64,000 bases of DNA. Source: Nitrincola alkalilacustris (GTDB lineage: Bacteria > Pseudomonadota > Gammaproteobacteria > Pseudomonadales > Balneatricaceae). The DNA is taken from NCBI RefSeq assembly GCF_008973755.1, contig NZ_WBOM01000006.1:1-64000 (forward strand), given 5' to 3'. Both the position numbers and the translations under genes were made by a program. Under the pieces are notes generated by a model, which saw only the letters and a program-made list of their open reading frames with translations, was not told the DNA's origin and ran no database searches. The stretch's first letter is position 1, and each line of letters begins with the position of its first letter. This document shows positions 44,509 through 55,053 of this stretch, piece after piece.

Positions 44509-46692
44509 TCAGGTATCTTCCTCATTAGGTTGTGACAGCATTGCGGAGTGGTGCCTGAAGGCGCGGCGAATATTGGCTCGCAGCTCATCATCCACCCAGG
44601 GTTTGGTGAAGAATTTATAGGCACAGCCTTGATTGATCGCTTCTGTGACGGTTTTGAGGTCGGTATAACCCGACAGCAGAATACGAATAGTGTTCGGATG
44701 AATACTCTTGACCCTCTTCAGGAACTCTATACCGCTCATATCGGGCATGCGCTGGTCGGATATCACGACCTGAACCGGGTTGGTGGCCAGTAATTCAAAG
44801 GCGGTCTGGGCATTACTGGCGGTCAGAATCTTATAGCCATCCTGGCGCAGCACTCTCTTCAGCGCATTCAGAATGTTGGGTTCATCATCCAGTAGCAGTA
44901 ATGTCTGAGTTTTGTCTGCTTCTGATTCCCTGGAGTTGAACAGCTGCTGTATTTTGTGTTGCTTGAAAAACGTGATCAACTCGTCAAATGGCATGGGGCG
45001 GGCAAAGAAGTAGCCCTGGAACTCATCGCAGAGGTGCTGGTTCAGAAAGCTCGCCTGGGCCTTGGTTTCTATACCTTCTGCCACGACCTTCAGCCCCAGA
45101 TGGTGTGCCATTGAGATGATCCCTTTGGTGATAGCGGCATCATTCTGATTGCTGATGATATCCCTGACAAAGGAGCGGTCGATCTTGATCTTGTCTACAG
45201 GGATATTCTTCAGGTAGCTCAAGCCGGAAAAACCGGTTCCGAAGTCATCGATCGAAATGCTGATTCCGAATGCCTTGAGCTCATTGAGCATGTTCAGTGT
45301 TCGATCCGTGTTATCTACCAGCAGGGATTCCGTAATTTCAATGTCCACCAGCTCCGGGGGGATCTTTGATGACTGCAGTGCTCTGAGCATGCTTTTGACA
45401 AAATTTCCACGCTGAAACTGTATTGCAGACACATTGATCGAGACGCGATTACCGATATAGCCCATATCATAAATCAGTTTGTTGTCCTGACACGCCTGCT
45501 TCAGAACCCACTCACCCAATGGGATGATCTGGCCAGTATTTTCGGCTACCGTGATGAATTCATCTGGTGAGATGTGTCCCAGATCAGGATGATGCCAACG
45601 CAGCAGGGCCTCTATTCCGGTGATACGGCCAGTTCGCGAGTCAAACTGAGGCTGGTAGTAAACCTGAAAATCTTCATTCTCAATCGCTTTCTGCATCTCA
45701 TTGCGCAGAAGAAACAGATGGCTGATCTTCTGGTTCAGATCCTCAGTGAAAAAATGATAGGTATTGTGGCCTTTCTGTTTGGCCTTATACATGGCTATGT
45801 CGGCCTGCTGAATCAGTTGCATGGGTTGATCTATGCTGCCATCGCTGATTCTGATACCCATACTGGCCGTGATGTGCAGATCTATGCCTTCCATCCGCAT
45901 TGGGTCGGAAAGGCTTTCCAGAACACGGTCTGCAACGGTCATGACATGCTCTTCGTGGACCAGGTCCGGCAGAACCAGTACGAACTCATCACCACCGAAA
46001 TGAGCCAGGATATCGCCGGGACGTATCTGCATTTTCATCCGATTGGCGATCTCTATCAGAACCTTGTCACCTACCTTATGGCCCATGGCATCATTAATTG
46101 CCTTGAAACCATCGAGGTCGATGAACATGACGGCAAGCTTGTGTCCACTGCGGCGCGCAACGCGACAGATCTGATCCAGTCGCTCCTCAATTGCTGCTCG
46201 GTTCGGCAGGCCGGTCAGAACATCGTGGTTGGCATTGTAGGCCAGGCGTGTTTCATAGTGTTTCTGCTCGGAGATGTCATTCTGAACACCGACAAAGTGA
46301 GTGATACGCCCTTGATCGTCAGGAACCGGAGCAATGTAGAGATCATTCCAGAAAGCGCGGCCATCCTTGCGGTAATTGCGCAGTACGACATGAACCTCTT
46401 TTTTCTCCTGCAGGTGTTGTCGAATTTCGGCTACAGCATCCTGATCCACATCACTGCCTTGCAGAAAACGGCAGTTGCGACCCAGTGCTTCGGCGGCAGT
46501 GTAACCGGTAATTTTTTCAAAAGCCGCGTTGACATAAATGATCGGCATATCCTGCTGCTGTGCATCCACTATCAGAATGCCGTTATAGCAGGACTCGAGA
46601 CAGCGCTGCAGCAGGTGGGCTGAGTGCCTTACAGCGGTAGCGTGAGGGTCCAGACTTTTGAGCGTGTCAGTGTCGGTATTCTGTGCATTCAT
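44509..46692 (-). CDS. PAS-GGDEF-EAL-receiver protein (c-di-GMP signalling)
   Basis: 727 residues. Order: PAS (about 30-145, with NAAFEKITGYTAAEALGRNCRFLQG, the flavin-type LOV-like NCRFLQ loop), GGDEF (about 155-320, FGGDEFVLVLP intact), EAL (about 335-580: IEALLRW, ISIDDFGTGFSGL, VVAEGIET all intact), then a C-terminal receiver (LLLLDDEPNILNAL, VISDQRMPDMSG, KP). Both a cyclase and a phosphodiesterase site look usable. The NCRFLQ motif is the one that holds the photoactive Cys in LOV domains, so blue-light sensing is possible. It overlaps the upstream regulator by 4 bases. Confidence 0.9.
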   Translation of the reverse strand: MNAQNTDTDTLKSLDPHATAVRHSAHLLQRCLESCYNGILIVDAQQQDMPIIYVNAAFEKITGYTAAEALGRNCRFLQGSDVDQDAVAEIRQHLQEKKEVHVVLRNYRKDGRAFWNDLYIAPVPDDQGRITHFVGVQNDISEQKHYETRLAYNANHDVLTGLPNRAAIEERLDQICRVARRSGHKLAVMFIDLDGFKAINDAMGHKVGDKVLIEIANRMKMQIRPGDILAHFGGDEFVLVLPDLVHEEHVMTVADRVLESLSDPMRMEGIDLHITASMGIRISDGSIDQPMQLIQQADIAMYKAKQKGHNTYHFFTEDLNQKISHLFLLRNEMQKAIENEDFQVYYQPQFDSRTGRITGIEALLRWHHPDLGHISPDEFITVAENTGQIIPLGEWVLKQACQDNKLIYDMGYIGNRVSINVSAIQFQRGNFVKSMLRALQSSKIPPELVDIEITESLLVDNTDRTLNMLNELKAFGISISIDDFGTGFSGLSYLKNIPVDKIKIDRSFVRDIISNQNDAAITKGIISMAHHLGLKVVAEGIETKAQASFLNQHLCDEFQGYFFARPMPFDELITFFKQHKIQQLFNSRESEADKTQTLLLLDDEPNILNALKRVLRQDGYKILTASNAQTAFELLATNPVQVVISDQRMPDMSGIEFLKRVKSIHPNTIRILLSGYTDLKTVTEAINQGCAYKFFTKPWVDDELRANIRRAFRHHSAMLSQPNEEDT

Positions 46693-48026
46693 TCCATGAA
46701 GTCCTGCCGCTGAGCGGCATGTATGGCCAGCTCAAACTGAGATTGTTCAGATGCTTCAAACTCTCTGAGTTTATCGATCAGCATGCTATTCAGTATCTTG
46801 TCCTCATAGATGATCAATGTCCCTTTATCCGAATAGAGGTTGCGGGCCAGTCGCATCCCGGGCTTCAACTGATCTGTACGCAGCAGAAGCACATTGTTTT
46901 TTTCGTGATCACCTTCCTGCTTGCACAGCTCCATCAAACGGATGAACTGCCCGCAGAGGTGGGGTTCATACAGCTGGCCGGAATACTTTGTCATCATGGC
47001 CAGTATATCCTCATGGGCCATCGGTTTATTGAGTGTAACACCTTGGTGCAGCTCTACAAAATCGACTGCCAGACGGAGAATGCGTGCACCTGCTGGAATA
47101 GCCTTGCCCTTGATTCCGTCTGGAAAGCCGCCACCCGCCCAACGCTCCTGATGGTGGCGTATCAGCTTTGCTGCCCCCTGCATGGGTTCAAGGGCCATCA
47201 GCAACGACTCACCGATCGCAGGATACTGGCGATAAATATCTTTATAGTGCTTGTGCAACTGATTTGATGACTGCCGCAGCATTTCATCATCCCAGGTAAG
47301 CTTACCCAGATTATAGAGTGATGCGGCCATGCTCAGGTTGCGGGTCAGGTCGGCATCCAACTGATAGTGCTGACAAAAACGCTTGATGATGGCTATAACC
47401 TGGCTGTTGCTGTGGCGATCAGAAGGTAAGCGCAGGTCGATCAGGGATGAGAACACCATGGTTGTCTTGACGTAACTTTGTGATAGTTCCTGATAAGCGG
47501 CCTCAACCATCTCGGCGGTTTGTTCAAGTTCGGCGGTACGCTCTTTAACACGCTGCTCCAGTGTCCGGTTGAGCTCATGCAGGTTCCGGTTCTGCTCCTG
47601 TGTCAGGCGTTCGAGGCGCTTGCGCTCCAGTTCAGAGGTATGAAACTCCATCGCCTGTCGGATTGTCAGGCGCAGTTCATCGTCATCCCAGGGCTTACTG
47701 ATATAGCGATAAATTTTGCCTTCGTTGATCGCTTTGACTGTTGTGGCCAGGTCTGCATAGCCGGTCATCAAAATGCGCATGCAGCCGGGCCAGCGCTTCT
47801 GGACTTCTGCCAGCAGGGTGGCACCATCCATGCCTGGCATGCGCGCATCAGATATCACCAGGTCGATCAGATTGTGTTCCAGTATTTCCAGAGCTTCTTC
47901 ACCACGTCTGGCCGTCAATATCTTGTAGGGCTCGCGCAGTAAAGCACGCCTGATGCTTTTCAGGATGTTGTCTTCATCATCAACCAATAGCAGGTTAAGT
48001 GATTTCAGGGCTGGATTATCGCTCAT
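46689..48026 (-). CDS. Response regulator with degenerate HD-GYP domain
   Basis: 445 residues from ATG 48026 (AAGGAGCGAAG upstream). An N-terminal receiver (LLLVDDEDNILKSIRRAL, VISDARMPGMDG, KP) is joined by a coiled coil (about 130-180) to an HD-GYP-like domain. The metal-binding HD is replaced by YN in SLYNLGKL and GYP by GFP in RWAGGGFPDG, while HHQERW and ILRLAVDF remain. c-di-GMP hydrolysis is therefore unlikely; it may act as a binding or docking partner for the GGDEF-EAL protein whose gene starts in its stop codon. Confidence 0.87.
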   Translation of the reverse strand: MSDNPALKSLNLLLVDDEDNILKSIRRALLREPYKILTARRGEEALEILEHNLIDLVISDARMPGMDGATLLAEVQKRWPGCMRILMTGYADLATTVKAINEGKIYRYISKPWDDDELRLTIRQAMEFHTSELERKRLERLTQEQNRNLHELNRTLEQRVKERTAELEQTAEMVEAAYQELSQSYVKTTMVFSSLIDLRLPSDRHSNSQVIAIIKRFCQHYQLDADLTRNLSMAASLYNLGKLTWDDEMLRQSSNQLHKHYKDIYRQYPAIGESLLMALEPMQGAAKLIRHHQERWAGGGFPDGIKGKAIPAGARILRLAVDFVELHQGVTLNKPMAHEDILAMMTKYSGQLYEPHLCGQFIRLMELCKQEGDHEKNNVLLLRTDQLKPGMRLARNLYSDKGTLIIYEDKILNSMLIDKLREFEASEQSQFELAIHAAQRQDFME

Positions 48027-48205
48027 CCATCTTCGCTCCTTGACTTGATCCAATACTGGATGAATGCAGCTAAGTATATGATGGATCACACATATGAGGA
48101 TTTTCGATCACATCCTTACTGGAGTATAGTCTCCTTGAAGATTGCTGCAGGCAAGCATTTTTTGCGACAAGAAAAGGGAGGGGATGATGAGGGTATTGTT
48201 GATAC

Positions 48206-48234
48206 AAAAAAGCAGGCCGTTCATGGCCTGCTTT
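48206..48234 (-). terminator. Intrinsic terminator of rne
   Basis: On the minus strand AAAGCAGGCC and GGCCTGCTTT form a perfect 10-bp stem (48209-48218 with 48225-48234) with a 6-base loop, followed by a T-run. It lies just after the rne stop. Confidence 0.85.
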
Positions 48235-48259
48235 TCGGGTATGTTGCAGATTTAATCCT

Positions 48260-51200
48260 TTACTGGGCTTTATCGCGCTTCAGTCGCGGATCATTCGGTG
48301 CACGACGTCTTGCACGGGGTTGTTCGGGTTCGGACTGCTGAGGCTGCTCCAGAGGTTGTGTTGGCTCCTCTGCAGCGGGCGTATCTTCAGTCTCCTCGAC
48401 CAGGCTGTTATCCTGTCGGGCGATATCATCCTCTGCTACTGATGTTGCCGGTTCTTCTGCAGGCTCTTTGTCATCGACATCGGCACCTGAAACAGTGGCT
48501 TCAGATGCTGCGTTGGCGGTGGTTTCTGCTCCCGGCTTCTCTGCTGTTACGCTTTCTTCAACCACTTCAGCCACTTCAGTAGGCTCTGCAGGTGAATGAG
48601 AGGGTGTAACAGCTTCGGCATCCATTTCACGAATCAGATCCTGTTGAACCAGTTGTGTTGGCTCATCAGTTTGCCCGGAAACAGTGCTGACCTTTGTCAC
48701 AGCATCGCTGCCTGTTTCGGATTCGCTTTCAGGCTCTGTACTCTCGCCAAGGGGAGCGGAGGACAAATCTGTTGCTTCCGCTTGATCAAACTCAATGCTG
48801 GATTGCTCCGGTGCACGTCTGCCTGATCTCTGACGCTGGTTACCACGGCGAGACCTTGCTGGTTTTTCAACGGGCGCAGCATCTGTCTCTGTTGTGGATA
48901 CTGCTTCCGCTTGAGCATCAGTTGTGGCTTCGAGGGCTGTATCAGCCACGGTGCTGTCAGCGTCAGAAGCATCGGTTACGGAAGTATCAGCATTTGCCGT
49001 GAACTGAGGGGCATCATCTGCAGATACATTCGATTGAACAGGGGGCTGTTCAGGACTGGCCTCTGTGCGCTGTTCTGTAGCGTCAGAAGTTGGCATCTGC
49101 ATCTCTGCCGCCTTTTCAGGTACATCTGCCTCAGCCTCAGGTTTGCTGCCCTCGGTTCCCTGCGCCTGGTTACTGTCCTGCTCTTCCATGCCTGGCATCA
49201 GTGTCCGCTTGGCGGTACGCTCACCACCGCGACGACGACGTCCACGGCGACGGCTCTGCTCCTGATCCGCCTCATTCAGCTTGTCTGTATCGATTTCTAC
49301 AGTGTCAGGTTGAGCAGAGGTGCTGCTCTCATTTGTATCCTCAGCAGCAGTTGATGCTGGCTTGTCACTCTTTTCGCCACGTTTGCGATCCCCGCGACGG
49401 CGACGGCGCGTGCGCCCGCCTTCAGCACCTTCCTCACGCTTGTCGGTGGATTTTTCTCCAATTGGTGGCAGGTTGTGTTCCGGCTCAATCGTGATGATCT
49501 CGTCCTGGCGCTCATCACGGCTGTCTCTGCGCCGGGAATCACTATCACGTGGCTTGCTGCGACCACCGCGGCGTTTATCACCACCTCGGCTGTTTGATGA
49601 GCGGCTTTCACTGCTGCGCGCTGGTGCTGGTGCCGGCGCTTTTGCAACAGGTGGCTTTTCAGGGGCTGGCTCAGGTTTGGCGGGAGTACCGGCAAACAGT
49701 GAGCGCAGAGAGGAGATAACCCTCTTTGCAAAGGATGGTGCTTCGACGGCCTTCGGCATATGGTGATAAGGTGCGGATGCCTGAGCTTCCGCCTTTGGCT
49801 TGCTGGCCAGGTCGGAGGCGTCTTCGTTGGTTTTGCTTACCACTTCGGCAACAGGCTGTGGTGCAACCCGTGTCGGTGGTGCAATAGCCTTGACGGCAGC
49901 TTCTTCGCGTTTGGGTGGGCGAGTAACTGTCGAGGGCTCTTCGGGAGCGGTTTCAGGCTGAATGGCGTAGCTCAGGTCATCAATGGTGGCAACGGTGTGA
50001 TCATCGCGCAGCCTGACCACCTCATAGTGTGGTGTTTCCATATTGGGGTTTGGAACGATGACAACTCGAACCTTGTGGCGCTCTTCAATCGCATGGACTT
50101 CATTGCGCTTTTCGTTGAGCAGGAAGGTTGCCACGCTGACAGGCAGGATCGCACGAATCTGTGCGGTACGATCTTTCGAGGACTCCTCTTCGATCAGGCG
50201 CATGATCGACAGAGCGAGTGATCCTGTGTCGCGAATGACACCTGTACCACTGCAGCGAGGGCAGACACTGCCACGGGTTTCGCTGAGTGATGGACGCAGG
50301 CGCTGGCGTGACATCTCCAGCAGACCAAAGCGGGAAATGCGGCCCATCTGCACGCGTGCGCGATCCAGCTTGAGGGCATCGCGCAGGCGATTTTCCACCT
50401 CACGCTGGTTTTTAATCGGCGTCATATCGATAAAATCGATGACAATCAGGCCGCCGATATCACGCAGTCTGAGCTGTCGAGCAATTTCATCGGCTGCTTC
50501 AAGGTTGGTATTCAGTGCCGTTTCTTCGATATCGCCACCACGGGTTGCGCGTGCCGAGTTGATATCGATGGAAACCAGCGCTTCGGTCGGGTCGATGACA
50601 ATCGAACCACCAGATGGGAGCTGGACTTCGCGCTCAAACGCGGTTTCGATCTGGCTCTCAATCTGGAAACGATTGAAAAGCGGTGTGGATTCCTTGTAGA
50701 GCTTGACGCGATTCTCAAACGTCGGGATCACCTGACGTACAAACTGCATCGCCTGCTCATACACAGCAGGGTGATCAATCAGCACTTCGCCGATATCGGC
50801 ACGCAGATAGTCACGGATGGCGCGAATGACGACGTTGCTTTCCTGATAGACCAGGAAGGGGGCCGGGCGATCCTTGACCGCCTGCATCGCATCCCAGAGG
50901 GTGGTCAGGTAGTCCAGATCCCACTGCAGTTCTTCGGAACTGCGACCGATACCGGCCGTGCGGATGATGACGCCCATCTGGTCAGAGATCTTGACGCCGC
51001 TGAGGGCTTCCTTGAGCTGGTTGCGATCCTCGCCCTCAATCCGGCGGGAGATGCCACCGGCACGCGGGTTGTTGGGCATCAGCACCAGATAACGTCCGGC
51101 CAGGCTGATGAAGGTGGTCAGGGCTGCACCCTTGTTTCCACGCTCCTCTTTATCGACCTGAACGAAGACTTCAGTCCCTTCACGGATCACATCGCGGATG

Positions 51201-51466
51201 TTCGGGCGCTGGCCACGTTCCGGCTGCTTGGAAAAATATTCCTTGGCAATCTCTTTGAGGGGGAGAAAACCGTGTCGATCAGCACCGTAATCAACGAAGG
51301 CGGCTTCCAGGCTGGGCTCAACGCGGGTGATTTTACCCTTATAGATGTTGGCTTTTTTCTGTTCCCGGCTGTCTGACTCCATATCGAGATCAAACAAGCG
51401 CTGTCCATCGACAAGCGCGACACGCACCTCTTCGGGTTGAGTTGCGTTAATCAGCATTCTTTTCAT
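48260..51466 (-). CDS. rne: Ribonuclease E
   Basis: 1068 residues from ATG 51466 ([20 protein letters not shown]); the frame runs 9 codons further up but this start matches the family. RNase E starts mRNA decay and matures rRNA and tRNA. The S1 domain (about 36-125), 5' sensor, catalytic [12 protein letters not shown] and IVIDFIDM aspartates, and the zinc-link CPRCSGTG are intact. The C-terminal half (about 500-1068) is disordered, Arg-rich ([10 protein letters not shown]) and Glu/Thr/Ala-rich and would scaffold the degradosome. A 460-base leader precedes the gene. Confidence 0.96.
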   Translation of the reverse strand: MKRMLINATQPEEVRVALVDGQRLFDLDMESDSREQKKANIYKGKITRVEPSLEAAFVDYGADRHGFLPLKEIAKEYFSKQPERGQRPNIRDVIREGTEVFVQVDKEERGNKGAALTTFISLAGRYLVLMPNNPRAGGISRRIEGEDRNQLKEALSGVKISDQMGVIIRTAGIGRSSEELQWDLDYLTTLWDAMQAVKDRPAPFLVYQESNVVIRAIRDYLRADIGEVLIDHPAVYEQAMQFVRQVIPTFENRVKLYKESTPLFNRFQIESQIETAFEREVQLPSGGSIVIDPTEALVSIDINSARATRGGDIEETALNTNLEAADEIARQLRLRDIGGLIVIDFIDMTPIKNQREVENRLRDALKLDRARVQMGRISRFGLLEMSRQRLRPSLSETRGSVCPRCSGTGVIRDTGSLALSIMRLIEEESSKDRTAQIRAILPVSVATFLLNEKRNEVHAIEERHKVRVVIVPNPNMETPHYEVVRLRDDHTVATIDDLSYAIQPETAPEEPSTVTRPPKREEAAVKAIAPPTRVAPQPVAEVVSKTNEDASDLASKPKAEAQASAPYHHMPKAVEAPSFAKRVISSLRSLFAGTPAKPEPAPEKPPVAKAPAPAPARSSESRSSNSRGGDKRRGGRSKPRDSDSRRRDSRDERQDEIITIEPEHNLPPIGEKSTDKREEGAEGGRTRRRRRGDRKRGEKSDKPASTAAEDTNESSTSAQPDTVEIDTDKLNEADQEQSRRRGRRRRGGERTAKRTLMPGMEEQDSNQAQGTEGSKPEAEADVPEKAAEMQMPTSDATEQRTEASPEQPPVQSNVSADDAPQFTANADTSVTDASDADSTVADTALEATTDAQAEAVSTTETDAAPVEKPARSRRGNQRQRSGRRAPEQSSIEFDQAEATDLSSAPLGESTEPESESETGSDAVTKVSTVSGQTDEPTQLVQQDLIREMDAEAVTPSHSPAEPTEVAEVVEESVTAEKPGAETTANAASEATVSGADVDDKEPAEEPATSVAEDDIARQDNSLVEETEDTPAAEEPTQPLEQPQQSEPEQPRARRRAPNDPRLKRDKAQ

Positions 51467-51930
51467 GTTGTTATGCGTTCTCAGCAAACGCAACGCATTC
51501 CACTCCAGTCAACCAATGTGTCTGGTGTGTCAGTGTCCAGTCTTTGTGACCGATTGCTGCATCTGGCATGCAATCGCCTGGGTAGCTTCTGGCTACCTTG
51601 GTGTCGGCAGTGGAGGAAACGATGACCAATGTCGTTATTTTCTATGGCTGTGGCTGCTGTCTAAGGCAGGTTCCGGGTCAGCGTGCATCTCCACCTCCAA
51701 CTGGACCCTCGCACTGGCGAAGGTGGTGGAAGCGTTACTTCAAATTCGGGTTTATATCGTTTGATATAGCATGTTTGCCACAGGCCGGACTACGCCAGTA
51801 AAGAGATCGTATTCAGAGTAAATTGACTGGTCGTGCGGTTTTGCAAAATTAATAAAGCCAACCGTCCTCGGCAACGCTAGAATATAACAGTAAAGCCATT
51901 GAGCATCAATCGGGTGTTAAACAACTTACT
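51467..51930. other. rne-rluC divergent region with a leader hairpin
   Basis: This 464-bp region separates rne (minus) from rluC (plus), about the size of the E. coli rne leader, which folds to let RNase E control its own mRNA. A perfect hairpin GGTAGC-TTCTG-GCTACC (51581-51597) lies about 115-130 bases upstream of the rne start. Whether it corresponds to the E. coli autoregulatory hairpins cannot be judged here. No gene is seen. Confidence 0.45.
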
Positions 51931-52902
51931 ATGACAAATTCAGATGCGAAGTCGCGTCCTCAGGTTCGTTATGTCACTGTCGAGCCGGAACAGGAGGGGC
52001 AGCGAATCGATAACTTTTTGCGCACACAACTCAAGGGTGTACCCAAGACGCTGATCTACAGGGTATTGCGGAAAGGGGAGATCAGGGTCAACAAGAAACG
52101 GGCCAAACCGGATTACAAGCTGGTATCGGGTGATGAGGTGAGAATTCCGCCTGTCAGGGTATCCGAGCCGAATGCGCCTGATATTATCGGTCGGGGATTT
52201 CTGGATCGCCTGGAGTCGGCCATCCTGTACGAAACCGATGCGCTAATGGTGATCAATAAACCATCCGGGCTTGCCGTACATGGTGGCAGCGGGATCACCA
52301 GCGGCCTGATTGAAGCGGTCAGGCAGATGAGACCGGATGCACGTTTTCTCGAACTGGTTCATCGCATAGATCGTGATACCTCCGGCTGCCTGATGATTGC
52401 CAAGAAGCGCAGTATGCTGCGCCACTTGCATGAAGGACTCCGTGAGCGTCAGATCAAGAAAATCTATCAGGCCCTGGTTGTCGGGCGCTGGGATAAGCGT
52501 CAGCAGCGTATCGATGCACCTTTGCTGCGTAATGAGTTGCAGTCAGGTGAGCGCATGGTTCGTGTTGATAACAGCGGCAAGAGCTCGATAACGGATTTCA
52601 GGCTGCTGCGCCGTTTCGGTGATCTGGCAACGCTGGTTGAAGCCAGCCCCTTGACGGGGCGCACACATCAGATTCGTGTTCATTGCCAGTATGCCGGTCA
52701 CCCGATTATTGGTGACTCGAAATATGGCGATGAGAGCATGAATCAGCGTATGAAGGCCTATGGTATCCATCGCTTGATGCTTCATGCGGCGGAAGTCAGG
52801 GCGAGGTTGCCTGACGGTGAGATGTTGGTTGTGAAGGCAGAGATGGATCTGGATCTTGCTGATTTGCTGTCAGAACATATATCGGACAGTGTTTCTGGCT
52901 AA
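51931..52902 (+). CDS. rluC: 23S rRNA pseudouridine synthase RluC
   Basis: 323 residues. An S4 RNA-binding domain (about 25-85, [20 protein letters not shown]) is followed by the RluA-type synthase with the catalytic-Asp motif [12 protein letters not shown] and [17 protein letters not shown]. RluC modifies three sites of 23S rRNA. Divergence from rne is the usual arrangement. A stem-loop follows its stop. Confidence 0.95.
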   Translation: MTNSDAKSRPQVRYVTVEPEQEGQRIDNFLRTQLKGVPKTLIYRVLRKGEIRVNKKRAKPDYKLVSGDEVRIPPVRVSEPNAPDIIGRGFLDRLESAILYETDALMVINKPSGLAVHGGSGITSGLIEAVRQMRPDARFLELVHRIDRDTSGCLMIAKKRSMLRHLHEGLRERQIKKIYQALVVGRWDKRQQRIDAPLLRNELQSGERMVRVDNSGKSSITDFRLLRRFGDLATLVEASPLTGRTHQIRVHCQYAGHPIIGDSKYGDESMNQRMKAYGIHRLMLHAAEVRARLPDGEMLVVKAEMDLDLADLLSEHISDSVSG

Positions 52903-52906
52903 AGCG

Positions 52907-52941
52907 ACCCGCCCCTATACATTACTCTGTAAGGGGCGGGT
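52907..52941. terminator. Stem-loop between rluC and chemoreceptor gene
   Basis: ACCCGCCCC (52907-52915) pairs with GGGGCGGGT (52933-52941). It lies between converging genes but neither side has a real T-run, so termination is inferred from position and stem strength. Confidence 0.55.
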
Positions 52942-52947
52942 AAAGGT

Positions 52948-54705
52948 TCAGCTTTGTTGTGGTAGCTGAAAGTGACTGATGCTGATCATCATCTCATCTG
53001 TCAGATTTGTCAGGGAGGCTGCCGATTCGGCAAGCTGTCTTGCTGACAGGGCGGTTTCGGTGACAGAGTTGCTGATGTTATTGAGATTGACGTTGATCTG
53101 CTCAGCGACAGCTTCCTGCTGCTCGGCTGCAGTGGCGCTCATGACATTCATATCATTCAACTCATTGACCGATGAGGAGATGGTATTGAAGGCTGCGCTG
53201 GCGGAGGCTGAAAGTTGAACATTGCGCCTTGCCCGGTTGCACCCTTCGGTCATCGCAGTGACGGCGTTTGATGCACTCAACTGCAACCGTTCAATCATGG
53301 AGTGGATCTCATTGGTGGATCCCTGGGTTCTGCTTGCCAGCGTGCGGACCTCGTCAGCAACTACTGCAAATCCTCGACCCTGCTCACCAGCACGTGCGGC
53401 CTCTATGGCAGCATTCAGTGCCAGCAGATTGGTCTGCTCGGCAATACCATTGATGACATCCACCACCTGAAATATCGCCTGGCTGTCGGCCCTGACGGCT
53501 TCGATCACTCTGGCGATCTCCTCGATTTCACTTGCCAGCGTGCCGATGGCATCTGCACTTTCCGTCATGATACCCAGGCCATCCCTTGCATGAGCATCTG
53601 TCGCTTTACTCAGTTCTGCCACCTTGGAAACACTGAGCGCAACATCCTGCACAGTTGCCACCATCTCAGTCATGGCCGCCGCTACCTGTTCGGCCTCTTT
53701 CTGCTGATGATCAACGCGCTCACTGGCCTGCTCACTGTTATGGTGAAGTGTCGCTGCCGCTCCCGTGATTGACTCTGCTGCTTTGCGGGTGGCCGCAATA
53801 ACATGCACCAGACTACTGCGCATCGCTTCAGCGCTGGCCATGATGCTGCCATGAGTGGCGCTTGGCAGGGTGTTGGAAATGTCACCCTCGGCAATATCCT
53901 GCAAGGCTCTTGCAACTATGACCGGCTCGCCACCTATTGTTCGCTTGAGGAATACATAGCTGAAGTAGAGTCCGCCCAGCAATACCAGCAGAATGATGAA
54001 AACAATGCCGATCAGAAGAGTGAGCCACGCAGTGGCCTGATGGTTCGCCTCGGTGACCGCTGCCAGTGTGCGTTGATCAAGGAGTTCGAAAAAATCATCC
54101 ACAGGCTTCATGATCTGGGCTTTAAAGCGGTGATAGTCATCGCTGTGCATTAGGCCGCGGGCCAGCTCCAGATCCGGTTCTCCTCTCAGGGTATAAGCGC
54201 CGTTGCTGTCGGCAAACAGGCCCTTAACCGCATTCATGGCTTTGGTTTCAAGTGCGACGAGGGCATCCGAGTTCTGCTGTGCTTCGGTCAGTTTCGCAAG
54301 CTCTTCATGGCTGAAACCTGCCTGGCGCATCAGTTGTGTCAGCGCAATCGTTTCTCCCGGAGGCTGAGGGGCCGGCTCTCCGGCAGCGACAAAGTCCCAG
54401 TAGATGCGGTGATAGTTTTGCGGGCGAGGTTTTTCTCCGTTGCGGATGGCGAGAATATCAAAGTATTGTTTTTCCCATTTTGGATCCCCGGTCACGGCAT
54501 AGGTACGCGCCAGGCGAGTCAACTCATCGGAACTTTGACGTAATTCGTCTGCCAACAGGTAGGATTGATAGCGGTTATGACTGGATTCAGCCAGCTCCTG
54601 CCCCAGTCCAAGCTGGCGAACTGTGGCTAGTGCAAGGAGTATCATGAGAGAGGCAACGGCAAATGCAAGGAGGAAAAACAGCTTTCGAACAGTCAGGTTT
54701 TTCAT
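52948..54705 (-). CDS. Methyl-accepting chemotaxis protein
   Basis: 585 residues from ATG 54705 (AAGGGA upstream); a longer frame to 54819 is not supported. A helix (about 8-30), a mostly helical periplasmic sensor with [19 protein letters not shown] and [19 protein letters not shown], a second helix, and the signalling hairpin with [20 protein letters not shown] and [13 protein letters not shown]. The sensor type is not one with a known ligand. No chemotaxis gene adjoins. Confidence 0.92.
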   Translation of the reverse strand: MKNLTVRKLFFLLAFAVASLMILLALATVRQLGLGQELAESSHNRYQSYLLADELRQSSDELTRLARTYAVTGDPKWEKQYFDILAIRNGEKPRPQNYHRIYWDFVAAGEPAPQPPGETIALTQLMRQAGFSHEELAKLTEAQQNSDALVALETKAMNAVKGLFADSNGAYTLRGEPDLELARGLMHSDDYHRFKAQIMKPVDDFFELLDQRTLAAVTEANHQATAWLTLLIGIVFIILLVLLGGLYFSYVFLKRTIGGEPVIVARALQDIAEGDISNTLPSATHGSIMASAEAMRSSLVHVIAATRKAAESITGAAATLHHNSEQASERVDHQQKEAEQVAAAMTEMVATVQDVALSVSKVAELSKATDAHARDGLGIMTESADAIGTLASEIEEIARVIEAVRADSQAIFQVVDVINGIAEQTNLLALNAAIEAARAGEQGRGFAVVADEVRTLASRTQGSTNEIHSMIERLQLSASNAVTAMTEGCNRARRNVQLSASASAAFNTISSSVNELNDMNVMSATAAEQQEAVAEQINVNLNNISNSVTETALSARQLAESAASLTNLTDEMMISISHFQLPQQS

Positions 54706-55053
54706 AATCAGTCCCTTTTTCCTTTTATGAAGTATCAGCTCTCCTGAGGCAGGCTGATTCTGCATGCAGAACATCTGCCTACTCTGGAGAAATCCTGTTT
54801 GCTGCAGGTTCAGATCCATTCTGATTGTATTGTTGTTCTGTTACAGATCTGCCTGATGCAGATAAAGTATGCACCAGAAAGGGGCTATGTCCAGATATTG
54901 CTGCACCGATCCAGTGCTTTAATTTCATTGATTCCAGCACTGTCAAAAGCTACGAAGCATAGGGTATGCTACGCAGGTTGGGCTTTTGCGGGCGTGTTGC
55001 AGATTTGTGGTTTTGTTTTTTTTCGTTTTTCAAGTCAGTGGTTTAGTGTGTAA
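54706..55053. other. Divergent intergenic region with a 14-bp palindrome
   Basis: A perfect palindrome TTCTGCATGCAGAA lies at 54758-54771, about 50 bases upstream of the chemoreceptor start, where an operator would act. No gene was recognised in the rest. Confidence 0.4.

Noticed and set aside
45574-46623. 349-codon open frame on the plus strand
   Set aside because: Antisense to the GGDEF-EAL gene; codon bias of the real gene keeps it open.
48298-49766. Several open frames on the plus strand across the rne 3' half
   Set aside because: They are shadows of the repetitive C-terminal coding region of RNase E.
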